Source: Saccharina japonica (lineage: Eukaryota > Sar > Phaeophyceae > Laminariales > Laminariaceae). Taken from it: a stretch of 64,000 bases of DNA. The DNA is taken from the NCBI GenBank assembly GCA_008828725.1, contig MEHQ01000532.1, positions 351,867-415,866 of the forward strand. The letters are read 5' to 3'. The notes beneath the pieces are model-generated. The model was not told where the DNA came from. It saw only the letters and a list, made by a program, of their open reading frames with translations, and searched no databases. Shown piece after piece: positions 60,901 to 61,094 of the stretch; within the stretch, counting starts at the first letter, position 1; each line of letters begins with the position of its first letter. The translations under genes were made by a program, and so were the position numbers.

Positions 60901-61094
60901 ACGGGCTCGTCTGGCTGCTGTAGCATGGTTTCGTCGTTCGTCCCGTCGTCTTGGTGTTCGGTGTCAACTTCCCACGATTGCGGTAACTGGGGCACCGCTG
61001 AGCTGTCCTCCGCCTCCTGCGGTGGGTCCCATGAAGTTTCCTGCCCATTTTTGTAGCTGTCCTCCTCTCCCTGCGGTGGGTCCCATGAAGTTTC
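1129..61094 (-). CDS. Giant multi-exon gene: WW-like half repeats, coiled coils, C-terminal pseudokinase (partial at both ends)
   Basis: Forty blocks (one tentative) on the minus strand, listed separately as exons 1-40 from right to left, join in a single reading frame of about 2,690 residues. Order: WW-like C-terminal halves (exon 1), acidic and coiled-coil blocks (2-6), long Ser/Pro/Gly-rich disordered blocks (7, 10, 13, 22, 32), charged helical exons (16-31, 33-35), and a kinase fold (36-40). Splice signals are AG/GT, with one possible GC donor. About two thirds of introns are phase 0. No start codon or stop codon is assigned: exon 1 begins in the middle of a WW motif and the kinase C-lobe is cut after subdomain IX. 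Frame choice in exons 6, 15, 21, 24 and 31 was partly guided by phase. The alternative is two or three adjacent genes, for example with a start at the ATG inside exon 13, but phases run through that point. I do not recognise the protein. Likely a cytoplasmic or cytoskeletal scaffold (inference). Confidence 0.72.
1255..2179. other. Intron 39 (GC-AG candidate)
   Basis: Bounded by GCACGA on the right and TACGACAG on the left (minus strand). It contains a TATC/TCTA-type microsatellite (1855-1920) and a short inverted repeat, GGATCTGCATAGTGCAGATCC in outline (1969-1989). Nothing else seen. Confidence 0.55.
2180..2242 (-). CDS. Exon 39: activation-segment end with APE-like motif
   Basis: 21 codons, phase 0 to 0. 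Acceptor CTCCGGAG|GGG. It reads GFGSVTTAPPEFELCGETSA plus Lys. APPE stands for APE and is followed at the right distance by exon 40. The exon ends GCGAAG|GCACGA, so a GC-AG intron is required; no GT in a usable place keeps the frame. Confidence 0.66.
2650..2769 (-). CDS. Exon 38: pseudokinase catalytic-loop region
   Basis: 40 codons, phase 0 to 0. Acceptor CCGCCCAG|GTG, donor CTCAAG|GTGAGG. It reads VAHGLSALHADGGIHRNINA, then GNVYLDEKRRAKLGGYQCLK. HRD-x-K-x-x-x-N is HRN-I-N-A-G-N: the catalytic Asp and the Lys two residues on are both Asn, while the metal-binding Asn is kept. DFG is replaced by GYQ. This is strong evidence for a catalytically inactive kinase fold. Confidence 0.85.
3431..3482 (+). 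repeat. AAC trinucleotide microsatellite
   Basis: About 17 AAC units in intron 37. Confidence 0.9.
3748..3919. mobile_element. M2-type MITE
   Basis: Terminal inverted repeats of the form ACACCTACgtAATAAGAAA with CAGGAAAGCTGGtCCAGGCT; right end has CAGCCTGG and TAGTAGGTGT. About 170 bp, non-coding. A sister copy lies at 16217-16380. Confidence 0.65.
4762..4869. mobile_element. M1-type MITE
   Basis: About 108 bp. Arms TACGGGGGACCATAGTAAAT and ATATTTACTATGGTCCC are near-perfect inverted repeats. Internal GGTTTTGTGTATACCGTAGG is shared by other copies. Confidence 0.7.
5029..5120. mobile_element. M1-type MITE, diverged
   Basis: Left arm TACGGGGGACGACAACC, right arm CCTATTTACTAGCATTTACT and AGTCCCCCTG. 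Same length class as the copy at 4762. Confidence 0.55.
5121..5690. repeat. Triplicated exon-end/intron-start unit, ~180 bp
   Basis: Three tandem units sharing ACTCGTTT(T)GTGG, ACCCGGACCTCT, CACGTACCTGGCGGACCC and CGGGGCTATCG. The right-most includes the real end and donor of exon 37 on the minus strand. The other two (about 5121-5310 and 5330-5490) are decayed copies. Confidence 0.7.
5629..6063 (-). CDS. Exon 37: pseudokinase beta 4 to alpha E with a long insert
   Basis: 145 codons, phase 0 to 0. Acceptor ACACACCAG|GAA, donor CGCCAG|GTACGT. HPHRIATYDERGV is the beta-4 region; VLVLLEFCPGGSIEDHL is a clear hinge and alpha D (compare LLMEFCPGGSL in NAK-type kinases). Then come about 70 residues of Gly/Arg/Asp/Glu-rich insert, and RRLEVWVRQ begins alpha E. 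The last 16 or so codons and the donor have decayed tandem copies downstream in the intron. Confidence 0.8.
6350..6665 (+). mobile_element. tRNA-derived SINE copy
   Basis: The head has a T-arm-like GTGGGTTCGAGCCCCCAC (B box). The tail shares GAATCTAAGTTACGACTAGG and GATGGAAAACAAAAC with copies at 30470 and 49590. No recognisable complete tRNA fold at the head. A non-autonomous retroposon is inferred. Confidence 0.62.
8723..8820. mobile_element. M1-type MITE
   Basis: TACGGAGGACCATAGTAAAT paired with CCTATTTACTATGCCCCCC. Followed at once by a partial TTCAGAAC...GGTTCTGATTACT inverted block. Confidence 0.65.
9067..9183 (-). CDS. Exon 36: pseudokinase N-lobe (beta 2-3, alpha C)
   Basis: 39 codons, phase 0 to 0. 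Acceptor CCTGCGCAG|AAC, donor ATTCAG|GTACGA. CRVRDAATGKRYVCRF aligns with the kinase beta 2-turn-beta 3 pattern (VRDxxTGKxYAxK), with Arg where the ATP-binding Lys should be. VAVLLREAY matches alpha C and keeps its Glu. Protein kinases of the NAK/Ark type have a similar VRDxxSGxxYALK pattern, but family placement is weak. Confidence 0.75.
9184..11838. other. Intron 35
   Basis: It holds a degenerate repeat of about 110 bp with ACTTGGTTAGATT (9600-9870), a 21-base G run (10386-10406), a near-complete poly-C-ended repeat (about 10566-11096), and a degenerate tandem repeat around GACCTGCACC and TGTGGGGGACA (about 11480-11790). No exon with a kinase glycine loop was found. Confidence 0.55.
10566..11096 (+). 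repeat. Poly-C-ended dispersed repeat (R1), near complete
   Basis: Begins with a G run and TGTACTCATATTGTGCATGG, then TGACCATAGACCCTCGCA, and ends ACCCAACCTATA and an AT-rich palindrome. It matches copies at 20465, 22049 and 51535 along about 520 bp. No open frame is shared between copies. Whether G or C is the tail depends on the true orientation. Confidence 0.75.
11839..12009 (-). CDS. Exon 35: coiled coil preceding the kinase fold
   Basis: 57 codons, phase 0 to 0. Acceptor TTTTTGTTTGCAG|CTA, donor ATGCAG|GTCTGT. It reads LQRRGDESLRRSAEAAPRER, then a long helix, LDTMERRLQSLARLRWEFIA, ending DFQDMQ. It joins exon 36 directly, so the usual glycine-rich loop of a kinase would fall at this junction and is absent, unless a phase-0 exon is missing in the 2.7-kb intron. 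Confidence 0.78.
12010..15365. other. Introns 33 and 34
   Basis: These introns lie around exon 34. A head with tRNA A-box flavour (GTGGCACAGCGGTTGGCAC) is at 15188-15206 with no B box. Otherwise I see no repeat family or gene in them. Confidence 0.45.
13542..13628 (-). CDS. Exon 34: charged helical segment
   Basis: 29 codons, phase 0 to 0, between CACCTCAG|GCG and GACGAG|GTGAGT. It reads ACVVEVLEGERGKWERCEWE, then RRAMFAEDE. A longer ATG-started frame exists across this region but runs over both splice sites and has a less coding-like codon pattern. Confidence 0.72.
15366..15485 (-). CDS. Exon 33: Trp-rich helical segment
   Basis: 40 codons, phase 0 to 0. Acceptor CTCCGCAG|GGC, donor GAG|GTAAGG. 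It reads GALGAEVRGTVAWDRLTEAW, then FQTQPTQSDVWEDERLFALE. Three Trp and alternating charge suggest a folded or spectrin-like helical unit. A duplicated block lies just upstream in the intron (15.5 and 15.6 kb). Confidence 0.78.
15486..16629. other. Intron 32
   Basis: Two related blocks sharing AGCCGCGTGCAGTCG lie at 15505 and 15617, next to the exon 33 acceptor. An M1 MITE split by an M2 MITE spans 16163-16450. A short doubled CCAAGAGCG block is at 16560-16585. Confidence 0.55.
16163..16450. mobile_element. M1 MITE interrupted by an M2 MITE
   Basis: Outer arms GCGGGAGACCGTAGTAAAAT and TTTACTATGGTCCCCCG belong to the M1 family seen whole at 4762. The inserted 16217-16380 segment has the M2 arms. 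Nested order shows M2 inserted after M1 here. Confidence 0.65.
16630..16892 (-). CDS. Exon 32: Ala/Gly/Pro-rich linker
   Basis: 2 nt plus 87 codons, phase 1 to 0. Acceptor CCTACAG|GG, donor GCACAG|GTAGGC. It contains no ATG. It reads FAVTPKGALIVPPPLPKPRT, an Ala/Gly-rich stretch, and ends VVPGGVRRGFAEFSEQAQ. The PPPLPKP run is a possible SH3- or WW-type ligand, of interest because exon 1 has WW-like halves. Confidence 0.75.
17491..17551 (-). CDS. Exon 31: small exon, reading frame uncertain
   Basis: 20 codons plus 1 nt, phase 0 to 1. Acceptor CTTTTCCAG, donor CAGAG|GTACGA. All three frames are open. The one fitting exons 30 and 32 reads LRALEGLQAAGTRGRRRSRR. A second frame (SELWKAYRRLERVEGVVHAE) looks more protein-like but breaks phase. 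Confidence 0.55.
17765..17902 (-). CDS. Exon 30: helical segment
   Basis: 46 codons, phase 0 to 0, between ACCGCAG|GTGACA and GCGAAG|GTGAAG. It reads VTAVPGRVESLEAAGGIVDR, then IMERVMRESCSFEERTRKRR. The acceptor is directly abutted by a pentanucleotide microsatellite (GAATC/CGAAC type) in place of a pyrimidine tract. Confidence 0.76.
17908..17985. repeat. Pentanucleotide microsatellite at a 3' splice site
   Basis: GATTC units turning into GGTTC units, directly upstream (minus strand) of the exon 30 acceptor. Confidence 0.85.
18594..18683 (-). CDS. Exon 29: helical segment
   Basis: 30 codons, phase 0 to 0. Acceptor CTCTCTGGCAG, donor CTG|GTAAGT. It reads AEVRAALNVEGALRECNEGA, then WAAMHCLTSL. 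The other two frames stop. A consensus donor and pyrimidine tract make this a secure exon. Confidence 0.8.
19179..19274 (-). CDS. Exon 28: helical segment
   Basis: 32 codons, phase 0 to 0, between TTCTAG|GCG and GTGCAG|GTGCGA. It reads ARVARLKAEHAVRSSWGRVL, then SERQEILEPMVQ. It has a regular hydrophobic repeat typical of coiled coils. Confidence 0.74.
19866..19875 (-). CDS. Exon 27: 10-nt microexon
   Basis: AAGAGACGAG between ACTATGCCAG and GTGAGG. It adds Leu (split codon) Arg-Asp-Glu and changes phase 2 of exon 26 to the phase 0 of exon 28, giving QKEAELRDEARVARLKAEH. The evidence is splice signals, phase and heptad continuity only. Confidence 0.42.
20068..20099 (-). CDS. Exon 26: 32-nt exon, coiled coil
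   Basis: 10 codons plus 2 nt, phase 0 to 2. Acceptor CACCCAG|TAC, donor GAACT|GTGCCT. It reads YSELQQKEAE. Too short to stand alone, but with exons 25, 27 and 28 it gives a continuous charged helix. Confidence 0.5.
20100..21767. other. Intron 25
   Basis: It contains a poly-C-ended repeat in minus orientation (about 20465-20990) and a shorter relative starting GGGGGCGTACTTATTTG (21174-21262). At 21600-21740 a pair of similar blocks contains GAGCACCTTGAAG. Confidence 0.55.
20465..20990 (-). repeat. R1 repeat copy, minus orientation
   Basis: Same content in reverse: it starts CCTATAAATATAATATAGGT and ends CATGAGTATATCCC followed by CTTCCCCCCC. It shares the GCGCTTCGCGCTTGGTGCAA palindrome-like core with the other copies. 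Confidence 0.75.
21768..21822 (-). CDS. Exon 25: short charged helix
   Basis: 1 nt plus 18 codons, phase 2 to 0. Acceptor CACCGTCAG|A, donor TGGGAG|GTGTGT. It reads RMAEAAERISEDESRRWE, a coiled-coil-like stretch that continues smoothly into exon 26. The junction with exon 24 is unresolved. Confidence 0.58.
21823..24035. other. Intron 24
   Basis: It contains a poly-C-ended repeat copy with a 208-bp tandem duplication (about 22049-22752). A segment at 23745-23830 (CACTCACACCTCCACAT) matches one at 48405-48520. An exon that would repair the phase between exons 24 and 25 may be hidden here. Confidence 0.5.
22049..22752 (+). repeat. R1 repeat copy with internal tandem duplication
   Basis: As at 10566 but lengthened by an exact 208-bp direct duplication (22214-22421 and 22422-22629). 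The copy starts GTGTACTCATATCGTGCGCG without a long G run. Confidence 0.75.
24036..24126 (-). CDS. Exon 24: basic helical segment
   Basis: 1 nt plus 30 codons, phase 2 to 0. Acceptor TTGACAG|G, donor GCCAAG|GTAACG. It reads VRATLDPVRAVSEARMKSFE, then TRKERGRSAK. With this donor the join to exon 25 is out of phase. A second donor, GATCC|GTGATG at 24019, would restore phase, or an exon is missing in the intron. Confidence 0.72.
24425..24516 (-). CDS. Exon 23: helical segment
   Basis: 30 codons plus 2 nt, phase 0 to 2, between ATACGCAG|GCG and CGCTG|GTACAAG. It reads ALLLHPCTSSETITENELAL, then FGSVTAEVDR. The frame continues open past the donor to a TGA about 130 bp on, but joining to exon 24 restores a Trp codon and a continuous helix. 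Confidence 0.68.
25049..25631 (-). CDS. Exon 22: Gly/Ser-rich linker ending in helices
   Basis: 1 nt plus 194 codons, phase 2 to 0. Acceptor TTTTGTCAG|G, donor GAG|GTGAGT. It begins EIFRVVHSSWQAGL, passes through disordered sequence with two Gly runs, and ends in an ordered part, VLSVPRSELLRALRQSGLLR, then CDRDFTE. The split Arg codon joins exon 21 exactly. No catalytic motif. Confidence 0.8.
26209..26411 (-). CDS. Exon 21: globular-looking segment
   Basis: 67 codons plus 2 nt, phase 0 to 2. Donor CTCAG|GTGACA; the acceptor GCGGAAG|CTTGCC was chosen for phase and has no pyrimidine tract. It includes MINPVHSFGMRFDFWQNMRP and GRFAYGLEASAQDMKKKD, less biased than its neighbours and rich in aromatics, so it may be part of a folded domain. 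Not recognised. Confidence 0.72.
26636..26745. mobile_element. M1-like inverted repeat, diverged
   Basis: ACCAGGACCTAATATGC with right arm GGGTCCTGGCTACCGTGGTC and the family's ATAGGTTTTGTGTGCAT middle. Confidence 0.45.
27286..27448 (-). CDS. Exon 20: helical segment then Gly/Ser linker
   Basis: 1 nt plus 54 codons, phase 2 to 0. Acceptor TTTTTGCAG, donor AGG|GTAAGC, both strong. It reads NKLKTWLLRHLVASNGDADL, then MAKAIALHHDEDNLNGVGS and a Ser/Gly tail. Both other frames stop. The NGDAD and HHDEDN clusters recall metal-binding loops, but no EF-hand spacing is met. Confidence 0.8.
27640..27925 (+). repeat. Dispersed repeat of ~300 bp, copy 1
   Basis: Shares CCTCTTGGGGCTTCAGGAG, GTTACAACGCAAGGAGT and GGCGCTCGCGTTTCTCGT with the block at 44505-44800. 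Strongly diverged and non-coding. Confidence 0.5.
28142..28260 (-). CDS. Exon 19: coiled coil
   Basis: 39 codons plus 2 nt, phase 0 to 2, between CCATCAG|ATAAAT and GAGAG|GTAAAA. It reads INGWNEEIAAEDQEHRAERR, then KEDAVRRKERAEDSQKRGE. This is uninterrupted highly charged helix typical of coiled coils. Its split codon with exon 20 gives Arg. Confidence 0.78.
29007..29096 (-). CDS. Exon 18: highly basic segment
   Basis: 30 codons, phase 0 to 0, with strong splice sites (TTGGCAG|GTG and GAGGAG-type donor GAG|GTAAGT). It reads VLLRRKIKAKRKSGGLTRTR, then FPYRRLPSEE. A cluster of about ten Lys/Arg could bind acidic partners, nucleic acid or microtubules (inference). The previous exon ends in phase 0, as required. 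Confidence 0.78.
30292..30378. repeat. Perfect 34-bp inverted repeat (H1 hairpin)
   Basis: Arms 30292-30325 and 30345-30378 are exact complements (ending TTTTGGGGACAAA), with a 19-bp loop holding ACTTAGAATTAGAG. The loop and arm words reappear in the arrays at 50.4 and 61.5 kb. Either a young MITE or a structured RNA within the intron. Confidence 0.8.
30470..30668 (+). mobile_element. SINE copy, 5'-truncated
   Basis: Shares GTGACCTCGGATCTAAGCTA, CGACTAGGAAGG and GGGATGGAAAATAAAC with the copy at 6350. The tRNA-like head is absent. Confidence 0.6.
31186..31286 (-). CDS. Exon 17: charged segment
   Basis: 2 nt plus 33 codons, phase 1 to 0. Acceptor GAACAG|AA, donor TATCAG|GTGAAC. It reads EEEKPETTLVNPLPNRRFMS, then LNGQLEHAELQYQ. 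The NPLPNRRFM stretch interrupts two helical blocks. The other frames contain stops. Confidence 0.76.
32205..32312 (-). CDS. Exon 16: Arg/Glu/Gln-rich coiled coil start
   Basis: 2 nt, 35 codons, 1 nt (phase 1 to 1). Donor TTCCG|GTACGG; acceptor chosen as TCTCCAG|CATTTT, with GGGCGCAG at 32296 as an alternative in another phase. It contains MTKAEARRRREDAARQQQKA, a classic charged coiled-coil sequence, and splices into exon 17 through a split Glu codon. Confidence 0.68.
32887..32914 (-). CDS. Exon 15 (tentative): 28-nt microexon
   Basis: Between TACACAG|TGTGTATGG and AAAAGTG|GTAAGC. It would read CVWPFPRKS plus one base and convert phase 0 of exon 14 into the phase 1 that exon 16 needs. Support is only the consensus donor and phase, so a different missing exon is equally possible. 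Confidence 0.25.
34110..34253 (-). CDS. Exon 14: Ala/Gly-rich segment with Cys and His
   Basis: 48 codons, phase 0 to 0, between TTTGGCAG|ACACC and GGGAG|GTACCT. It reads TPSEAVARSVALQAGAEGSD, continues with LTHTTLSAHWCPAGRGRV and ends NTWE. Only this frame is open. The next secure exon (16) starts in phase 1, so a small exon is probably missing between them. Confidence 0.7.
35074..35609 (-). CDS. Exon 13: charged helix then disordered acidic segment
   Basis: 2 nt plus 178 codons, phase 1 to 0. Acceptor GCAAGCAG|CC ATGG, donor AAG|GTGTGG. The first in-frame codon is ATG in a good context, so an internal start or a separate gene beginning here is possible, but the phase match with exon 12 favours read-through. 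It begins MDRRERIPTLHELKLAGRVE, has an acidic run (VIDDDDDET) and a Thr-rich end before SRSFAYLPQGSK. Confidence 0.78.
36466..36545 (-). CDS. Exon 12: short helical exon
   Basis: 80 nt, phase 2 to 1, after a TTTTTTTACAG acceptor and before AAAG|GTGCGT. It reads VQEALEETLRGDHLMKTWQA then KDSVMK. Its split codons complete an Ala codon on each side (with exons 11 and 13), so it fixes the phase between the two larger exons and argues that they belong to the same gene. Confidence 0.75.
37113..37258 (-). CDS. Exon 11: Gly/basic segment
   Basis: 48 codons plus 2 nt, phase 0 to 2, between AAACAG|GCGGTG and CTTGC|GTAAGC. All three frames are open, but the one in phase with both neighbours has a strong coding pattern and reads AVGIGAGNRDDWGILGRAKK, then GSLRHVEGMVFETVDDG. 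It might form a small beta-rich module; no family recognised. Confidence 0.75.
37517..38532. repeat. First copy of a ~1-kb tandem duplication
   Basis: Starts AAAAGGACGGAAGTTGCGCC and ends GTAACACACACCC. It is a few percent different from the second copy, with a 20-bp gap relative to it. It contains a hairpin around GTAGCATGCGTGAGTTTGAC. Lies within intron 10. Confidence 0.8.
38534..39569. repeat. Second copy of the ~1-kb tandem duplication
   Basis: Begins immediately after a single N at 38533 with the same AAAAGGACGG start, and runs to within 34 bp of the exon 10 donor. Substitutions are spread evenly along the copy. Confidence 0.8.
39603..40919 (-). CDS. Exon 10: largest exon, disordered with a 55-residue internal repeat
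   Basis: 439 codons, phase 0 to 0. Acceptor GGCCAG|GTTTTG, donor ATT|GTGAGT. It opens VLIEEVRRGGGPFPLEISRR, then long Gly/Ser/Pro/Thr-rich sequence with a basic cluster (IIKRRRRGVVGRG) that could be a nuclear-localisation-like or binding patch. Residues 280-309 and 335-364 of the exon are related copies (RPLTTPDSVATTTAAL against RPPTAPGSAATTTTAL), a 165-bp internal duplication. It ends in charged sequence (FNYADKTTADDI). The 1-kb tandem duplication lies just downstream in the intron. Confidence 0.8.
42524..42650 (+). repeat. R1 fragment
   Basis: G run then TGTACTCATGTTGTGCACGG and TGACCATAGACCCTCGCATC. It is broken after CACCAACCAGGCAGA, a word that is doubled at the break. Confidence 0.65.
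43010..43215 (-). repeat. R1 fragment, minus orientation
   Basis: Contains GCGGTTCTTATAGC, CCTTCGCGTTTGGCGTGA, GTGCTCCGTCCCGG and ends CGCCATGAGTACAACCACCC. Diverged relative to the other copies. Confidence 0.65.
43254..43370 (-). CDS. Exon 9: 39-codon helical segment
   Basis: Phase 0 to 0, between ACGTAACAG|GATCC and CGACAG|GTGGGTACG. It has no internal ATG. It reads DPATGKGRDHQVLTSVLRDA, then WEKIIVRDVATAGGIEARQ. The strong splice sites and coding-like codon pattern make this one of the safest exons. Function unknown. Confidence 0.8.
44505..44800 (+). repeat. Dispersed repeat of ~300 bp, copy 2
   Basis: Matches copy 1 through CCTCTTGGGGCCTTCAGAAG, GTTACGACGCAAGGAAGT and GGCGCTCTCGCGCTGCTCGT. 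Same order and spacing. Confidence 0.5.
45036..45280 (+). repeat. R1 fragment
   Basis: G run then TGCTCGTGTCGTGCACGG, GGGACGGAGCACGTTGGG, and GCGGACTTGCATATGGACGA. Cut after about 240 bp. Confidence 0.68.
46316..46477 (-). CDS. Exon 8: small Ala/Ser-rich helical segment
   Basis: 54 codons, phase 0 to 0. Donor ACG|GTAAGC is consensus; acceptor GAACAG|GGTAAG. It contains ATIGAEALIAAKSSLARVGK, which looks helical. Its acceptor borders a degenerate tandem repeat containing the phrase GTTGACAAA, so the upstream pyrimidine tract is poor. No known domain. Confidence 0.72.
47399..48334 (-). CDS. Exon 7: long disordered exon with short helical start and end
   Basis: 312 codons, phase 0 to 0. Acceptor TTTTTTTTCAG|ACTTCC. 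It starts TSSFAKLRFDLPAMIHQGLA, has a helical patch (VRSLDDLKRELNAGF), then about 200 residues rich in Ala, Ser, Pro, Thr and Glu, and ends in a helix (NVAEKVQAMHDDIRDGQ). Two in-phase donors exist, CAA|GTGCGG (used) and GGG|GTGCGT (47384), differing by five codons. Composition suggests a flexible linker. No catalytic domain is seen. Confidence 0.78.
49590..49945 (+). mobile_element. SINE copy with tRNA-like head
   Basis: CGTCCTAGTCGTTAAACAGG resembles a pol III A box region and GCGAGTTCGAGCCCC a B box, 40 bp apart. The body leads to CCGAATCTGAGTTATGAC and ends GGGAATGGAACAAAAAC. The best-preserved head of the family. Confidence 0.65.
50416..50612 (+). repeat. 73-bp tandem array (H1 family)
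   Basis: Three near-identical units containing CCCATTCAGAACTGAAAAA, CTCTAATTCCAAGTAGTTAG and CGTGGGACC. A related reverse piece is at 52486-52552. Confidence 0.75.
51365..51455 (-). mobile_element. SINE tail, minus orientation
   Basis: Reverse complement contains GCGACCCCGGATTCAAACA and ATAGATGGGATGGAAA, matching the 3' part of the family. Flanked by a TATA run. Confidence 0.55.
51535..52045 (-). repeat. R1 repeat copy, minus orientation
   Basis: Runs from the ATATATTTATAGGTTGGGTT end to ATGAGTACACCCTCCC. A shorter, more diverged relative in the same orientation abuts it at 51470-51534 (CATGACTAAAGCAAGCAAC, ATGAGTACGCCCGCCCCCC). Confidence 0.75.
52250..52351 (-). CDS. Exon 6: Arg/Glu-rich coiled coil
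   Basis: 34 codons, phase 0. It begins RRERRERRLVEHSARVKERA and ends AGEYLMQRL. The acceptor follows a long T/CTT tract on the minus strand, a strong polypyrimidine signal. Two donors are possible: CTT|GTCTTT at 52250 keeps phase 0 with exon 7 and is used here; CAGG|GTAGGT at 52209 looks stronger but would leave phase 2 and require another exon. Confidence 0.65.
53715..53823 (-). CDS. Exon 5: coiled-coil segment
   Basis: 1 nt plus 36 codons, phase 2 to 0. It completes an Arg codon split with exon 4 and reads WKVEQKREREEVRQREDPTP, then an Ala-rich helix, AETAVEGIIAAIE. The charge pattern suggests coiled coil. Acceptor AACCAG, donor GAG|GTGCTG (weak). Confidence 0.7.
54884..54948 (+). repeat. 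65-base C homopolymer
   Basis: Uninterrupted C run in intron 4. Its true length is likely uncertain in assembly. Confidence 0.8.
55113..55139 (+). repeat. 27-base G homopolymer
   Basis: Follows GAGACGGAGCATGCGGC, a segment related to the R1 repeat end region (GGCGTACTTATTTGCTGATT at 55038). Confidence 0.8.
55210..55337 (-). CDS. Exon 4: basic linker
   Basis: 42 codons plus 2 nt, phase 0 to 2. Acceptor CCTCCGCAG, donor TACAG|GTAGCC. The chosen frame includes VKANQLGLLTPRAPLEVGRG and ends in a basic stretch, MRKKRISY. A second frame is also open, but only this one joins exon 5 in phase. Long G and C runs crowd the intron on its left. Confidence 0.72.
56413..56632. mobile_element. M1-type MITE, expanded
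   Basis: Left arm TTACGGAGTACCATAGAGTA, right arm TAGTATTTACTATGGGCACC. The interior is longer than in other copies (about 220 bp), with an AATTAATTAATTTATTAG stretch. Confidence 0.55.
56892..57008. mobile_element. M1-type MITE, diverged
   Basis: TTACGGGGGGGGTCCATACG and right arm TTTACGATGGTCTTCGGTAA, with AAAAACCTACATATTTCC within. Confidence 0.55.
57510..58346. mobile_element. Foldback DNA element with ~270-bp arms
   Basis: Left end AGCCAAAAATAGGTATACCT and right end AGGTATACCTGTTTTTGGCT are inverted. The inverted similarity extends inward to the GGCCACACCAGATGTC / CATCTGGTGTGGCC pair, leaving a loop of about 270 bp. Each arm is itself built of shorter inverted words (GAGCCATTTATAGGTACA and its complement). 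No coding frame for a transposase. No clear target duplication. Confidence 0.68.
58808..58948 (-). CDS. Exon 3: acidic disordered segment
   Basis: 47 codons, phase 0 to 0, with a clean acceptor (CACTGCAG) and a consensus donor (GAG|GTGAGT). It opens GTSRIIRSLVGPEE, followed by an EDDEEDE acidic run and a Ser/Glu-rich tail. Casein-kinase-type sites are plausible but only by composition. A minisatellite of about 31 bp starts some 30 bp upstream of the acceptor. Confidence 0.8.
58982..59237. repeat. ~31-bp minisatellite, 8 units
   Basis: Units of ACCAAAATCAGTGGAAACTC followed by GATTTTGGGGG, with small length changes. It lies just upstream of the exon 3 acceptor. Each unit begins CAAAATC and ends GATTTTG, so it is self-complementary at its ends. 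Confidence 0.85.
59602..59755. repeat. CAT trinucleotide microsatellite
   Basis: Nearly pure CAT/CGT triplets for about 150 bp, beginning 13 bp inside intron 2 from the exon 2 donor. Confidence 0.9.
59764..59874 (-). CDS. Exon 2: short acidic helical segment
   Basis: 37 codons, phase 0 to 0, between GAGCAG|ACGCTG and ACCAAG|GTGGGC. It reads TLPGEWLVSDFLLERATEDY and goes on through an acidic helix ending EIEAIKTK. No known domain. The intron starts with only 12 unique bases before a long GAT/ATG microsatellite, an unusual setting for a 5' splice site. Confidence 0.75.
60627..61094 (-). CDS. Exon 1: duplicated WW-like C-terminal half, then disordered acidic segment
   Basis: 156 codons, phase 0 to 0. 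It begins GGACAG|GAAACT and ends AAG|GTGATC. Two copies of NGQETSWDPPQ lie 18 residues apart. This matches the strand-3 part of a WW domain (N-x-x-T-x-x-T-x-W-x-x-P), which in WW proteins binds proline-rich ligands; the first half, with the first Trp, must come from an upstream exon that I cannot find. The rest is Ser/Asp/Gly-rich and ends in a short helical stretch, WSAEKLREYSK. The 54-nt repeat also duplicates the acceptor (second possible start at 61040), so one or two half-motifs could be spliced in. The true exon could start further right, since the frame stays open upstream. Confidence 0.72.
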
